The notes below the pieces were generated by a model. The model was given only the letters and a program-made list of their open reading frames with translations, was not told the origin of the DNA and did no database searches. A program made the translations under genes and the position numbers. Below are positions 48,190 to 59,108 of a stretch of DNA of 64,000 nucleotides, in pieces. The stretch is from Berberis thunbergii (taxonomy: Eukaryota; Streptophyta; Magnoliopsida; Ranunculales; Berberidaceae). The DNA lies in the NCBI GenBank assembly GCA_003290165.1, contig QNQO01000678.1, positions 124,001-188,000 on the forward strand, in the 5' to 3' direction. Every line of letters starts with the position of its first letter. Positions within the stretch are counted from its first letter, which is position 1.

Positions 48190-49795
48190 GGATTGAATAC
48201 CTATCCTTCCCCATTATCTTCCCAAGTTGCGCCATGTACAAGCAACCTACCTGCGTTAAATTCCCATCACACCCAAACCCATTCTCACTATGCAACCAAA
48301 TATCTCTACCCATCTCGTGATTTCTCTTTCATCAACCCGCAACAACATGCCTTAGATAACACCACAAAACCTCTTGGATATCAGACTGCCATGTGTTACA
48401 CCCATTGGAGAGTTGATATGGAAGAAGAAATTCAGGCATTAAAACAAAACAAAACCTTGAATCTAGTACCTCGTTGTCATGGATGAATATTGTGGGAAGT
48501 CGTTGGGTTTTTTAAACAAAACTCAATTCTGATGGCTCAATTGAGAGATATAAGGCCAGGTTAGTGGCACAAGGCTATACACAACAAGAGGGTGTTGGTT
48601 TTGCTGACTTTTAGCCCAGTTGTGAAGCATTCAACTATACGTCTTATGTTATCTCTTACAAAGTTGCAATTATGAAGAAGTGGCACATTCGTCACTTAGA
48701 TGTAAAGAATGCATTCCTACATGGATTTCTAGAAGAAGAAGTATTCATGGAACAACCTCTAGGCACTTATGTTGATCCCTTTTTGCCAGATCATGTGTGC
48801 AAGCTGAATAAAGCCTTGGATGGCTTGAAACAAGCCCCTAGGGCTTGGTTTGAACGCTTCAGTACTTTTCTTCGACACCTTGGATTTCGTTGCAGTGTGG
48901 CCGAGAATTCCATGTTCACTTATCACCATGGGAAGGACATTGTTATTCTTATATTATATGTTGATGACATTATTTTGACAGGGAGTTCCTCCTTGTTGCT
49001 ATCTCATCTTATTATTCAGCTTGGCAAAGAGTTTTCAATGAAAGACCTTGGTGAAATTCACTACTTTCTTGGTATAGAGGTCCTTAAAACTTCAAATGCA
49101 TTGTTCTTAAGTCAACCCGAATACATCAAGGATCTTTTAATGCGAGCCAACATGGTTGATTGCAAGCCTGTTCAACACCAATGTCTACCAATTTACAGTT
49201 GACAGTTAGGTAAAGCCTTTCATGATCCATTTCTTTATCGATTTCTTGTTGGCACACTACAATATCTTACCATTACAATACCAGATCTTTCCTTCTCGGT
49301 GAACCCAATATACCAGTTTATGCATGCTCCAACGGATTTACATTATGAAGCTGTAAAACGCATCTTAAACCAACCACAACGTACGAGCTTTGTGTATCGC
49401 ATGGTTCTCTATTTCCCCCTTCTCTAACAACCTATTCAGATGTGGATTGGGCTGGTTGCCAATCACTCGTCGTTCAACAACAGGTTTTGCTATTTTCTTT
49501 GGTTTTAATCTCGTCTCTTGCAGTGCAAAGAAACAGCCTACCGTATCTAGATCAAGTAGTAAGCTGAATACAGAGCACTTGCTGCAGAAATAACATGGTT
49601 ATGTTTTTTACTTCGAGATATTGGTATCTTCCTCCCTTCCCCGCCACTTATATACTGTGACAACCAAATTCATGCTCGCTCTAACCACAGCAACTTGGAT
49701 TACCATTTTTGTAAGAGAAAAAGTTGCCAATTGACTGATATTTTGACAAAGAGTCTTCGTGGCAAGCTAAATGTGACATCCACATTTGCCTGGGG
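48190..49795 (+). pseudogene. copia reverse transcriptase and RNase H, partly intact
   Basis: The linker at 48370-48480 (CYTHWRVDMEEEIQALKQN) leads into a well-preserved RT segment, 48672-49202, with HLDVKNAFLHG, GLKQAPRAWFERF and the catalytic LYVDDIILTG (YVDD at 48957-48968). A TGA at 49201 and frameshifts follow. RNase H remnants (SDVDWAG at about 49438, YCDNQIHA at about 49657 and LTDILTKSLRGK at about 49730) are broken. The RT box itself is uninterrupted, unusual among the elements here. Confidence 0.88.
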
Positions 49796-49950
49796 TGTAA
49801 GAATTCAAAAGCATAACAAACTAGAGTTTGTTTACTGTTGCTAAACTTTTGGGTTGTTTTGTTGTTTAGATTTGAATTGCTGATGTGATAGAATTTGAAT
49901 TCAAGTAGAACTCTATAGGTTAATGTGAAATGGGAACGGAAAATTTTCAT
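49796..49950 (+). repeat. Start of the copia 3' LTR
   Basis: TGTAAGAATTCAAAAGC follows a G-rich stretch (CTGGGG) after the end of the copia reading frame, the expected LTR start. The right end is not determinable; another repeat begins near 49953. Confidence 0.45.
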
Positions 49951-51336
49951 CATGAGAGCATCTCCACCCATGTGTGGAAAGCAAAATAAATAATTGAGGT
50001 TTTTCATCCTCAAATTTGCGCACCCCCTCCCCCAAGGGTGTTTCTAAAGAAAAAGTTAAGAGAATTGTTGAACTTTTGTTGTTGAATATAAAAAACTAAC
50101 TTATCTCTCTCTATTTTGAACTGGGGAATGTAGTCAAAGTGAAAGGAGATAAAGGATGAATATTGATTTGAAAATTGGCACTTAACACATGTGAAAGCAA
50201 AATGTTATATTTTCCTCCGTATGTGGATATGCATTTTAGGGTGAAAAGTCAAATTTTACTTTCCACCCCATGGGATGCAAAAAAATATATTTCCCCATAT
50301 GGAAGTGCTGCGGGCACATAGAGATTTGGGTAGAGGTTTTTTTTCTTCCCTTTTCACCCCACTTCAACTTCTCTATTCTCTACTGTTGGTTGTCCAGGCC
50401 ATTTCGACAGGCGAGTTTATGGATCTTTAAGCCTTCACATGCTCAGAAAAGACATCTCGCCCATTAGGTTACTTGTCAAGAGGAGCACTTGGACAATGTT
50501 TCTCTCCATTTTGCGATGGAACAAACCATCAACCCGGACACCTTCTAAAGTAGGTCATTTGTGCATGGCAAAATGATTCTAAAAAAAAACATTTATCAAC
50601 TAGGTGCACCACTTTCTGACTTATTAGATGCAAGAAATGTAAATTTTTTGAAACTATGCTAAAAAAGACACCCATGAACTGAGGGATCATCCTTCGTTTC
50701 TACTGATATTCTGAAAATTGCAAAATTTGCTGAGCACATAATACAACTCAGGGATCATCCTTTGTTTCTACTTTCTAGGGCCACCCAATAATATGAATTG
50801 ACTTAACCTCAAACATCAAGTTCGCCACGCACTTACAATGCAGAAATGAACTTATTATGAAACACGACATTTTCAAACAGAGCAAGACCATCCAGAATCA
50901 GAATTCAAGCAACTTGAAACAATTTAAGTTATTTGTGAGCAAAGAAATTTTTTTTTTTAGAAGGCATAACTACAAAGAAAGCTGTACTTAAACCATACAA
51001 TAATCCATCGACACAAACAGCTATGCAACATTTTCAATTCCTACAGTTTTTTTCAAAGCATAGATCAGGAGCAAGGCTTGCTACTATCAGAACTAAAGCA
51101 ACTGGCAATTGATTTGCAAGCAAAGACAAAAGTTACCTTCAAAGAAAACTGTACCAGACACAACCATCTGAAAAAGTATAGGTATTGATAAAATTGAGCC
51201 AAGTAAACATAATCCCTCCATGTAACACCAATAAGTACTTAGTGACAGACCAGAATAAAAATGAAAAAAAACTCCTGACAGCGATGTAATTCCGTCCTTC
51301 ACCTACACATAGACATTATAAGCCCTGCCTTATCGT
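49951..51336. other. Intergenic region downstream of RPA3, with a repeat fragment
   Basis: GAGCATCTCCACCCATG at 49953-49969 is the same motif as at 26-27.5 kb. A weak inverse (CATATGGAAGTGCTG, about 50296-50310) could be its partner, giving a MITE of about 360 bp. From 50500 to 51336 only the RPA3 3' flank is suspected; no gene recognised. Confidence 0.4.
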
Positions 51337-53678
51337 CTACAGAAACAATTTCTTATACTCTCCATTTGCAAGTTGGCATAGTCGATTGAATGTAAAGATA
51401 TCTGAAAAGAAAGAAGGTAACCGTAAGCAGGACATTACAAAAGAACTGGAAGAGTGTACAGATTGTTGATCAAGGAATAAATAATATATTTATGTCTAAC
51501 CCCTAAGCATTGCTTCATAGAATTTTTTCGATTAGCCAAATGGGTTAATAAAAAAAAATCATTAGGTTGTTAATAAGAAAGGTGGAGCTTAATCCTAATT
51601 TCAGGACACCATTTTTTTACTAGAGTGATGGAGGCAGAACAATATCTAATGCAGTTGAGAAAGAAATTTAAGCATACCAATGTTGTCACCAAAGTTGGTG
51701 ATTTTTTCAGCGACGATAGAGTTATTGGAATCAGCAACACCAATCACCTCAACGAAATTTGTCAAAGACTGTGAAAACCCTTTGATTAATATTTCAAGTT
51801 CACGGCCATCTGTAGGTTTCCCGACAAAGGACCCACTTTCAACACGCAAAACCTGGACTACTGTCCGCACCTTTTTTCCAATATACATAGGCAACAGTTC
51901 CGCATTCACAAAAGCAGCTGGTTGTGATATATCCACATCCTGCAAAGCATTGTAAAGGATCAAAGTCATGTAAAATGTTTCAGATACCTCGTAACAAAAT
52001 CCAGTCCAAGACATGGCTTATGTCAGCATAGTCGGTATCACTGGAAATGATGCAGACAAATCTAACTACGAATTCAGTGAACATCAAACAACCCAAGATA
52101 TAATCAAGGATTTGAACGAGATACAAAAGAAACCCTTGAGACAAAAGTAACAATTACAGTAAATGTTTAAGTGAAGGAGCAAGAGAGAGAGGGGGTTGAC
52201 CATGATAGGAGTAAGAGTAAGAGAAGGCCCTACTCTTGCAATACCTTTCTCGAGATAATGACCAAGACTCATCATTTGCAGAGTTTATGAAGATAATGCA
52301 AGCCCCTAGCAATACCTAATATGATATTATATCAAACAGACCGTTCAAGCATTTAGTATAAATTCCAATTCATCAGACCGAAATGCATAATGGCTAATTC
52401 CATTGGTGCATAAAAACATCTGACCATTACATTAAGTCCATCTAATCTCCCATAGCCTTGTGAATTTATTCTATTCTGCTAAACTAAGCTCCTTCATGAA
52501 TTTTGAATGCTGACTGTAACTATATTCATTTAACACAGGCTTCACTGATGAAGCCAGCGTTCCAAACCCATGAAAACTGAGAAAGTTCAAAAAAGTACAT
52601 AACTATGACTTGTTGTTCTTCACACTTCACTCTGTATAGTAGCATATTGTATGCAAATGTGAAACTCCTTTGTTTTGATTATTAAGTATAATTCAAGACT
52701 TAAAAACAATCGCTAGCACCAAAACACCTCGACCACTCACTCCCTAATCCCTTGGCAAGCACCAAAACACCTCTTCATTATTTGAACTGTATCATTTAAA
52801 TTGGCTCATGGATGCATCCCTAAGAACACGCAGAGAAATTTGCACCAAAATATCAATTTTGTAACAACAATCTTGCCAGACTCACAGTGCCTAAATTTGT
52901 TAGGCACTTTCACTACCATTCTACTCCTATTACTCTCACCTGAGTCCAAAAGACATTTTAGTTGCATCAATTATTTACATCAATTCCTTGTACCTTTCTG
53001 TGTTCTGTTCACTTCTTCACATCAATTCATTGTTTTTGTCCCAACGTTTTGTTCACATCCTCGACACTAAAAATTCATTAAAAAAATCCATCTCTTCTAT
53101 AGTCAACCCACTATCCATGCCACCATTTTTACTAGTAATAGGAATCCCCTCGCAGCCTGACCATGTACTGAATAATGCAATTTATCGCTCTCCCAAACCG
53201 AAATCATTTCTTCCTTCTTTTAGACATCAATCACTATGGAAAAAACAAAAGGATCTAACGCAAAATCAAATCAAACATTCATACAGATAAAATGACTGAA
53301 AGGCTTAAAAAGCAAAGCTTTTAAGAGCGCGCTTTGTTGAGGGAGCTCGATAGTTTGTATGAATCAACTCCATTAACTTCTTTAGTACTCCGAATCAAAC
53401 GAAAGATCTCAATTGAGAGAAGCCGAATCGTGATCATCTCAGTGAACAGTACAATGACTTCCAGATCTGATTGCTTTCAGTTGTTTGACTAAAACCCTAG
53501 GTTGTAAGTGAAATATTCTACTTAGACTTCAAGTATTGCAAGAACCCTAAAAAAGCTAGGGTTTAGAGTATAGACTGGTTTCATTAAGTACGTATTGCAA
53601 AGAGTAAATAGATCTAAAACATGGAAATGAACGAAGAAATGAAACTTGAAGAACAAGAAGCTGATCAATACGTACCAT
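51337..53678 (-). CDS. RPA3: Replication protein A 14 kDa subunit (RPA3)
   Basis: Three coding exons on the minus strand: 53678-53676 (ATG only), 51939-51678 and 51401-51337, joined by GT-AG introns of 1,736 and 276 bp, giving 109 residues, the usual length of plant RPA3. Exon 2 encodes most of the single OB fold: DVDISQPAAFVNAELL at the start, then VRTVVQVLRV and FVEVIGVADSN. Exon 3 encodes the C-terminal helix ending LCQLANGEYKKLFL. RPA3 forms the trimer core of the RPA single-strand DNA-binding complex in replication and repair (family knowledge). The start is fixed by the conserved MDVD beginning and a good donor (ATG then GTACGT). The gene looks intact. An E2F-type site lies upstream. 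Confidence 0.93.
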
Positions 53679-53880
53679 AGATGACAATCTTGTGCAATAA
53701 CCGGAACTTAGTAGTGCTTTATGTCGATCGAACCGAAAATTAAAGAGAGACGAAAGGGGGAGATGATAATGTGTAGCTTCAACTGCAGGATTAGGGTTTC
53801 TTTAAGGGGGCGCGAGTTAGTGCGGAAGAGGCGGGAAAAGTAAGCGGGAGATTGAGATTTGTTTTGGCGGTAGAATGCTT
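53679..53880 (-). promoter_or_regulatory. RPA3 leader and proximal promoter with E2F-type site
   Basis: GGCGGGAAA (53830-53838; TTTCCCGCC on the minus strand) is a match to the E2F consensus, 152 bp upstream of the RPA3 ATG. A second AGCGGGAGA lies at 53843-53851 and a telobox-like TTAGGGTTT at about 53792. The TA-poor, G-rich strand around 53800-53880 is the probable core promoter. Confidence 0.6.
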
Positions 53881-53911
53881 TACTCTCTCATCGGTCTATC
53901 GCGTTTCACTT

Positions 53912-54056
53912 GAGCACTACTACACTGTCTGGTGGTGTGCCAAGTGATGTGTCTGGTGCCGCCAGGCACCGTTCATATGCCTTAGAGATATGAAATAATT
54001 TACATCTCGAGGCAGATGGACGGTGCTTGGTGGTCACCAGGCACTTTAGAATTTTC
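53912..54056. mobile_element. Small MITE (145 bp) with 10-bp target duplication, upstream of RPA3
   Basis: Starts GAGCACTACTACACTG and ends GCACTTTAGAATTTTC, imperfect inverted repeats sharing the CTGGTG/CACCAG core. It is flanked by a perfect CGTTTCACTT (53902-53911 and 54057-54066). The 9-10 bp duplication suggests a Mutator-like origin. Same family as the tandem pair at 33896-34191. Confidence 0.85.
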
Positions 54057-54281
54057 CGTTTCACTTTGAGGAAAATGTTTTGGAATTGGCGAAAATTAGA
54101 ATTAGAACCCCCTGTCCACCTTCAATAGGCAAACACAACCAGCCAAATTTTGGTGTTGACTGGGTTTGGAGAGTACATTTTTCTGCCATAATGAATGCCC
54201 CAAAACTTTTGGATTTGAGGTTTCAGTCCAAAAACCATCAGTGGGCTTGGTTCATTTTGATGGATCTTACACACATGAAAT

Positions 54282-55396
54282 TAGGGGTGGGCATTTAGGA
54301 CCGAAAACCCAGACCGAATCGACAACCGGACCGGTCGGGTCGGTTCAGATCGGTTTTAATTAATTAAAAAAATTTCGATTGTAAAAGCCCGGCCCGGCCC
54401 GAAGTTTCTGGTCCGAGCCTCGGTTTCCCTTTCTGAAACCCGTCGGGTAACCGGCCCGGCCCAGGTTAAATAGGTTAGTTAAATAGTTAACTTAAGATAA
54501 GTTTTGTTCATTAAGGATTCTCAATTTGAGACCATCTTCCATCACACTCTGCTCCCCCTGCTCGAGTTTTGCTTTGAAGAGATCACTCCTTGCAATCAAG
54601 ACGAGATTGCTCCCCCCCTGCTCCATTTTTGTTTTGAAGACAAGAACCCTCCCTGCAATCAAGACGAGCTTGCTCCCTATTCCTCCCTGCTCAAGTTTTG
54701 TTTTGAAGAGATCTCTCCCTGCAATCAAGACGAGATTGCTCCCCCCTGCTCGATTTTTGCTTTGAAGACAAGAACCCTCCCTGCAATCAAGACGAGCTTG
54801 CTCCCTATTCCTCCCTGCTCGAGTTTTGCTTTGAAGAGATCCCTCCCTATAATAGTTGCCTCCCTCTCCCCTCCCTTCCCCACTTTTCCCTATATCACCC
54901 TAGATCAGATCTGATCTCAGATAAGATCTTGATCCACCTTACAGACGAAGGGTCGAAGTCGAAGATCACGATCTCTCCCTCTCGCACACAGACGAAGGGT
55001 TGAAGTCGAAGATCAGAAATCAGATCCGCCTTCATCTTTCGAATCTCAGATTGAGATTGAGATCAGAGATTCTCCATAGCAGCCTTCTTCTTCCAGATCT
55101 CAGATTTGAGATTGAGATCTGAGATTTTTTAGACCAATTTTTTTTTTTTTTTTTTTTTTTTGTAATTTGTTGTATGGTTTTTTTAATAATTTTTTGATAT
55201 AATTTTTGTACGAATGATGAATGAAGTATTGTTTTTGCTCTTAGGACAGAAACTGGCTCGTAAATCGGTTAACCGGGACCTCGATTACCCGGTCAACTCG
55301 GTCCAGTTTCGGGTCTCATAAACACGGGCTCGAATTTCTCGGGCCAATTTTCGATTTTTAGCTTTTGGGCCGGTTACCCGTACTTCCCCAGCCCTA
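54282..55396. mobile_element. Non-autonomous hAT element, 1.1 kb, CCGGACCGG subfamily
   Basis: Begins TAGGGGTGGGCA, ends CCCCAGCCCTA, with a perfect duplication CATGAAAT (54274-54281 and 55397-55404). The subterminal regions repeat ACCGGACCGG, GGTCGGGTCGG and CGGCCCGG. The interior contains a minisatellite (54540-54870), AGATCTGAGAT-like repeats and a T tract at 55138-55161, and is colinear with parts of the hATs at 22589 and 60556. Confidence 0.92.
54540..54870. repeat. Hierarchical minisatellite inside the hAT
   Basis: A unit of about 130 bp, built of two related halves of about 65 bp (each with GCAATCAAGACGAG and TTGCTCCC), is repeated about 2.3 times. It creates spurious open frames in several phases. 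Confidence 0.85.
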
Positions 55397-55435
55397 CATG
55401 AAATAGTCCCGCTCACACGTGATTGTCTTGTATTG

Positions 55436-56413
55436 ATGGCAAAAATATTTTGTTTACTCAAATATCCACCCAGGACCGATATGGGTTTAGCTTAATGGAT
55501 TTCAAATATGAAAAATTAATTCATCACAAATTCGGGGCGGATATTGATTTGGTCGTATCCACCCCGTGGCTCATAATCCCTCATTTCATCTCCATTGACA
55601 ATCGTTTCTCTTCCCTGCATCATGCAGACCCTCACCTTCGCGGCTCCACGCCTCCACCAGGCCCACCGAAACAGTCCAGTCGTCCACTAATAAGTTCTTA
55701 TTCTTTTAAAACTAAGCCACGAGAGTTTTGGCAATGATTTGCCAAATTGCAATGATCTGACGGATCGCATAAATTTGGGAGGTGTGTGGCCTCCGCCATG
55801 GATGCGGATCTTCATATCGACGTTGGAGGACTGACTTGTAGGCCTTGGCGCAGAGGATCTCGAGCTCAATTGGGACGTTGTTGATCTTGATCAAGTTGCG
55901 GCACTGCTTGTAGTGGGTGACTACCACCACTACCTTCTTTCGGCTAAAATACTACACTTACCTCGCCACTACTATTGTCATGGTTGGATAATCAGATCAA
56001 TGTAATGGTTGAGGCTCTATTCCTCGATGCGCAAACTACTTTTGATCATTCCTATGAGAGCGAGCGGCAAACGGTGATGGTTGATCCATTTAAGCTTTTT
56101 GCTATTCAATTCCATTTTCTTCTTTTTCTCTTCAGTTAAATTTAATCCCAAAAAATCCCAGGTGTGGCGAGGATCTGTGATCCACAAAAAAAAACTGCAA
56201 GAATAAATGGTTGCACATGGCGAGCACCGTCTGTAAAAAGCAACCGATAAATGAAGTCGGGCGGATGCCTGTCATCTGTGACGGGGTGGGAACAAATTGA
56301 AAATAAAAATAAAAATCAACGGTTAATCGGGGTGGATGCAGGGATCCATCATCTTGACTGGGCGAGGATGGATCTGGCAAAATATGCCCCAATCTGCCCC
56401 GTTGCCATCCATA
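55436..56413. mobile_element. hAT-like element, 978 bp, CGGAT subfamily, left terminus eroded
   Basis: Right end TTGCCATCCATA and left end ATGGCAA (first five bases lost) are enclosed by a perfect duplication TTGTATTG (55428-55435 and 56414-56421). Near the ends it reads GGGGCGGATA and GCCCCAATCTGCCCCG, and AAACGG occurs at 56069-56074. It lies only 40 bp from the hAT at 54282; separate target duplications show two independent insertions. Confidence 0.8.
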
Positions 56414-58438
56414 TTGTATTGTATGCCTAACCCAATTTAATCACCCAGTGGGCAAATAGTACAAACAATAATTTGGGTGTAAATGTGTAGTAGGTTATTG
56501 AGTCTTCACATTGGATGAGGTTGTGATCAAATTGTGTAATTGTTTTTCTACTGACATCTTGGTTGATGGTTTTATTGATAAAGTTATTTTTTAAGGATTT
56601 GCGCTAGTACCTTGTTAGTGTCATATATTGATATTGACGGCTACCCCAATTATGCTATGCAAAACAATTTGGAGACATCTTAAAACCTAATTTGAGAAAG
56701 TTCGTTGATGATATCCATCGTTCGGCTCACAATGATGTTATTTTCTCTTTATTTTGTGTAAAATATTTAGTGGGAAAAAATAAAGACTTTTGTATTCTCG
56801 TTTGCGAACAACAAGTAATCCACGTTAAATTCGATGGCCCCACTCATGAAAACTATGTATACAATTTATTTTAAAATTGACCTAAATTGGGCTGATTCAT
56901 TTTCACGTTTTTATACAATCTTTTAATCTTTTTATATTCTATAATTTTAAACAACAAGCAAGACATTGTTTTTTAGCCAGCCTACCTATCTACGTATCAG
57001 TTTTATTCAAAAAAAATTTAGTATTCAACACTAAGCATCCCCTTGATGCTTACTAAAATGTTTTCAGTTTAGAACATATTAAGAACTTTTGATTCCGATT
57101 AAAAATAAAAACAAACAGAGCAGTTTACTTCTATTATTCATATTATAATCATAACTAAAAACAAACACCACCTTAAAAATAAAAAAATTAGACTGAACAC
57201 CTTGATTTAAAAGTGGTGCAAACTAGAGATAGTCACAAATAAAAACAACTAAATCAAATTGATTGCTTTGGTTTACTTTGAGCAATTGAGTCAATTTGTT
57301 CTAGCAATTAAGTCGCTTTGTTCGCTTTGTGGTTCAGAATTAATACTTTTAACAATAAATAAATATTGAAAGCTCAAACATTTTATGGTAGTGTGGTGGG
57401 GGTGGCGACATTAGTTGTTGCATCATGGTGGTAGCAGTAGTCACAATAGTGTGGTAATGGTGGTTGTGATGAACATAGTAATGATGATGATGGTGGTTGT
57501 AGTGGTGGTGGTCGTGCGACGAAGGTTGTGCTATTGGCGGTTGTGGTTGTGATGGTAGTGATAGTGGTGGCGGCGGTAGTTGTGCTATGTTGTTGTTGGT
57601 GTATTATGGTGCTATGGGGTGGTGTTAGCGTGGGAGTGTTGTTGTGGAGTTGAAGTGGTAGTTGTAAGGGTGGTGGTTAGTGGCGGTGAACATTTTGAAA
57701 TGACGAGAATAAAAGCTAATAAAAATCCAAGAAAAGTATTGTGAAACTCTTACGAAATATTTTTTTTTCAAAAATTTTATTAATCAAATATTGAAAAATT
57801 TAAGTTTTTTTTTTTTTAAAGTTTGACACTTATTAGTCTATAGTTATTAGAGTTTGACACTCGTTTTGAAGACTAATTGAGTTTAATGCACGTTTTATAA
57901 CGAAATATTTAAATCTACATCATCAACCGGTCAAAATTATTTTTCAGACCATTTTACCCTTACCTTTGTCTAGGCTACAAAAAAAAAAAAAACTTAAATT
58001 GATTATTATTTATTACCCAGTTTTCCGAACCCATCCCTCTCAACACCCCTCTTTTATTGTCGTAGTCTCTATTTTACAAACCCCCTCTCTTCCTCTTCCT
58101 CTTCCTCTGTAATCTTTTCCCCTCTCCCCTCCTCTTATTCTCTCCCACTACCGACCTCCCTCCTCCTTCACCCCTCTCTACAATCTCTCATCCTTTCTCA
58201 CTCCCTCTCACCGATCGCCCCAGCTCCCTCTCCCATCGATAGATCTCTCTCGCTGATGTTTTATCTCTTGCCAGCAACAACTTCGCCATACACAGTAGCA
58301 GTAGACACTTCCTTGGACTTTATTTGAAGAGAGAACCTCTATAGAAAATGGTTAAACATATATAGGTAGATTGGTTTGTGTTCAGAACATCATCAGAATG
58401 TAATGGTGGTGATGGGGTTTGTTTAATAATGATGGGGT
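56414..58438. other. Intergenic AT-rich sequence
   Basis: No coding region is supported. A G/T-rich low-complexity segment lies at 57390-57690 and a CT-rich stretch at 58020-58260. Short poly-A and poly-T tracts occur near 57800 and 57977. Confidence 0.45.
57390..57690. repeat. GGT/GTT-rich low-complexity tract
   Basis: Irregular repeats of GGTGGT, GTTGTG and GGCGG over about 300 bp with no stable period. It is strongly strand-asymmetric in G over C. Confidence 0.7.
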
Positions 58439-58640
58439 TTAGTGACTCCAAACTCCTTTGACAATGACTACTTTAGGAATTTAGTTCAATGAAACCGTAT
58501 TCTCAATTCAGATCAAGTTCTATTCAATTGATGATCAACAATGCCTTGGTGACAGAGTATAACAGAAACCGTGCTGCTTTCTACTCCAATTTTGCAGCTG
58601 CCATGATTAAGCTGGCCAGATTAGAAGGTTGTACAGTGTT
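58439..58640 (+). pseudogene. Class III peroxidase 3' fragment
   Basis: The sequence reads VTPNSFDNDYFRNLVQ, then SDQVLFN, then after two stops and a frameshift EYNRNRAAFYSNFAAAMIKL. These are, in order, the conserved C-terminal blocks of secreted plant class III peroxidases. The rest of the gene (haem-binding His and N-terminal domains) and the final disulfide region are missing, and in-frame stops occur at 58526-58531. A dead fragment. Confidence 0.8.
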
Positions 58641-59108
58641 CCCGACTGATTCTTATTAAAAATTTGCACATCCATGACATGTTTTTAGGGTGCATAGCTT
58701 AATTTGCCTATTATTTGATTATTTGTATTGTTTGTTTAGTTCGTTGTTCATTGATTTTCTATTATTATGGAGTCTTCACAGTGTATCATAACATCATGAT
58801 TGTATACTCCATGAAACTTTTCAACAAACTTAATATTACCAATAATGCTTTGAAGAATGGGTTCTCTTTATACATCTCACACATGAATTCTTGTGTCATG
58901 TGAAAAAAACTTCAGATTGATAACTTCACTGTTCTCCATACCAGATGAATGAGAATTTGTGAAAATACTTCACTGCTCCAATCTAGTCCCTAGCCGCTTG
59001 ACCACCCTAACATGATTGTGATATTATTTTAATCCAATGATAACTGACAATGATTAACCATGTTCCGAATTTTACATCAGAATTTTCTCCACCCAATGTA
59101 GTAAAATG

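Larger units (their letters stand above)
30067..49795 (+). mobile_element. Ty1/copia retrotransposon broken by three nested insertions
   Basis: Fragments of one copia polyprotein appear in order: Gag (30067-30206, 31812-32796), protease to integrase (44188-45680), and reverse transcriptase to RNase H (48190-49795). A hAT (30207-31803), an Athila-type element (32797-44182) and a small LTR element (45681-48189) separate them. The first two junctions are exact, with an 8-bp duplication TTTGAAAC and a 5-bp duplication ACCCT/ACTCT. A 3' LTR seems to start TGTAAGAATTC at 49796. The remaining coding sequence has multiple stops and frameshifts. Confidence 0.88.

Noticed and set aside
54504..54914. 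Pro/Leu/Cys-rich frames in several phases
   Set aside because: They are the translation of a 130-bp minisatellite.
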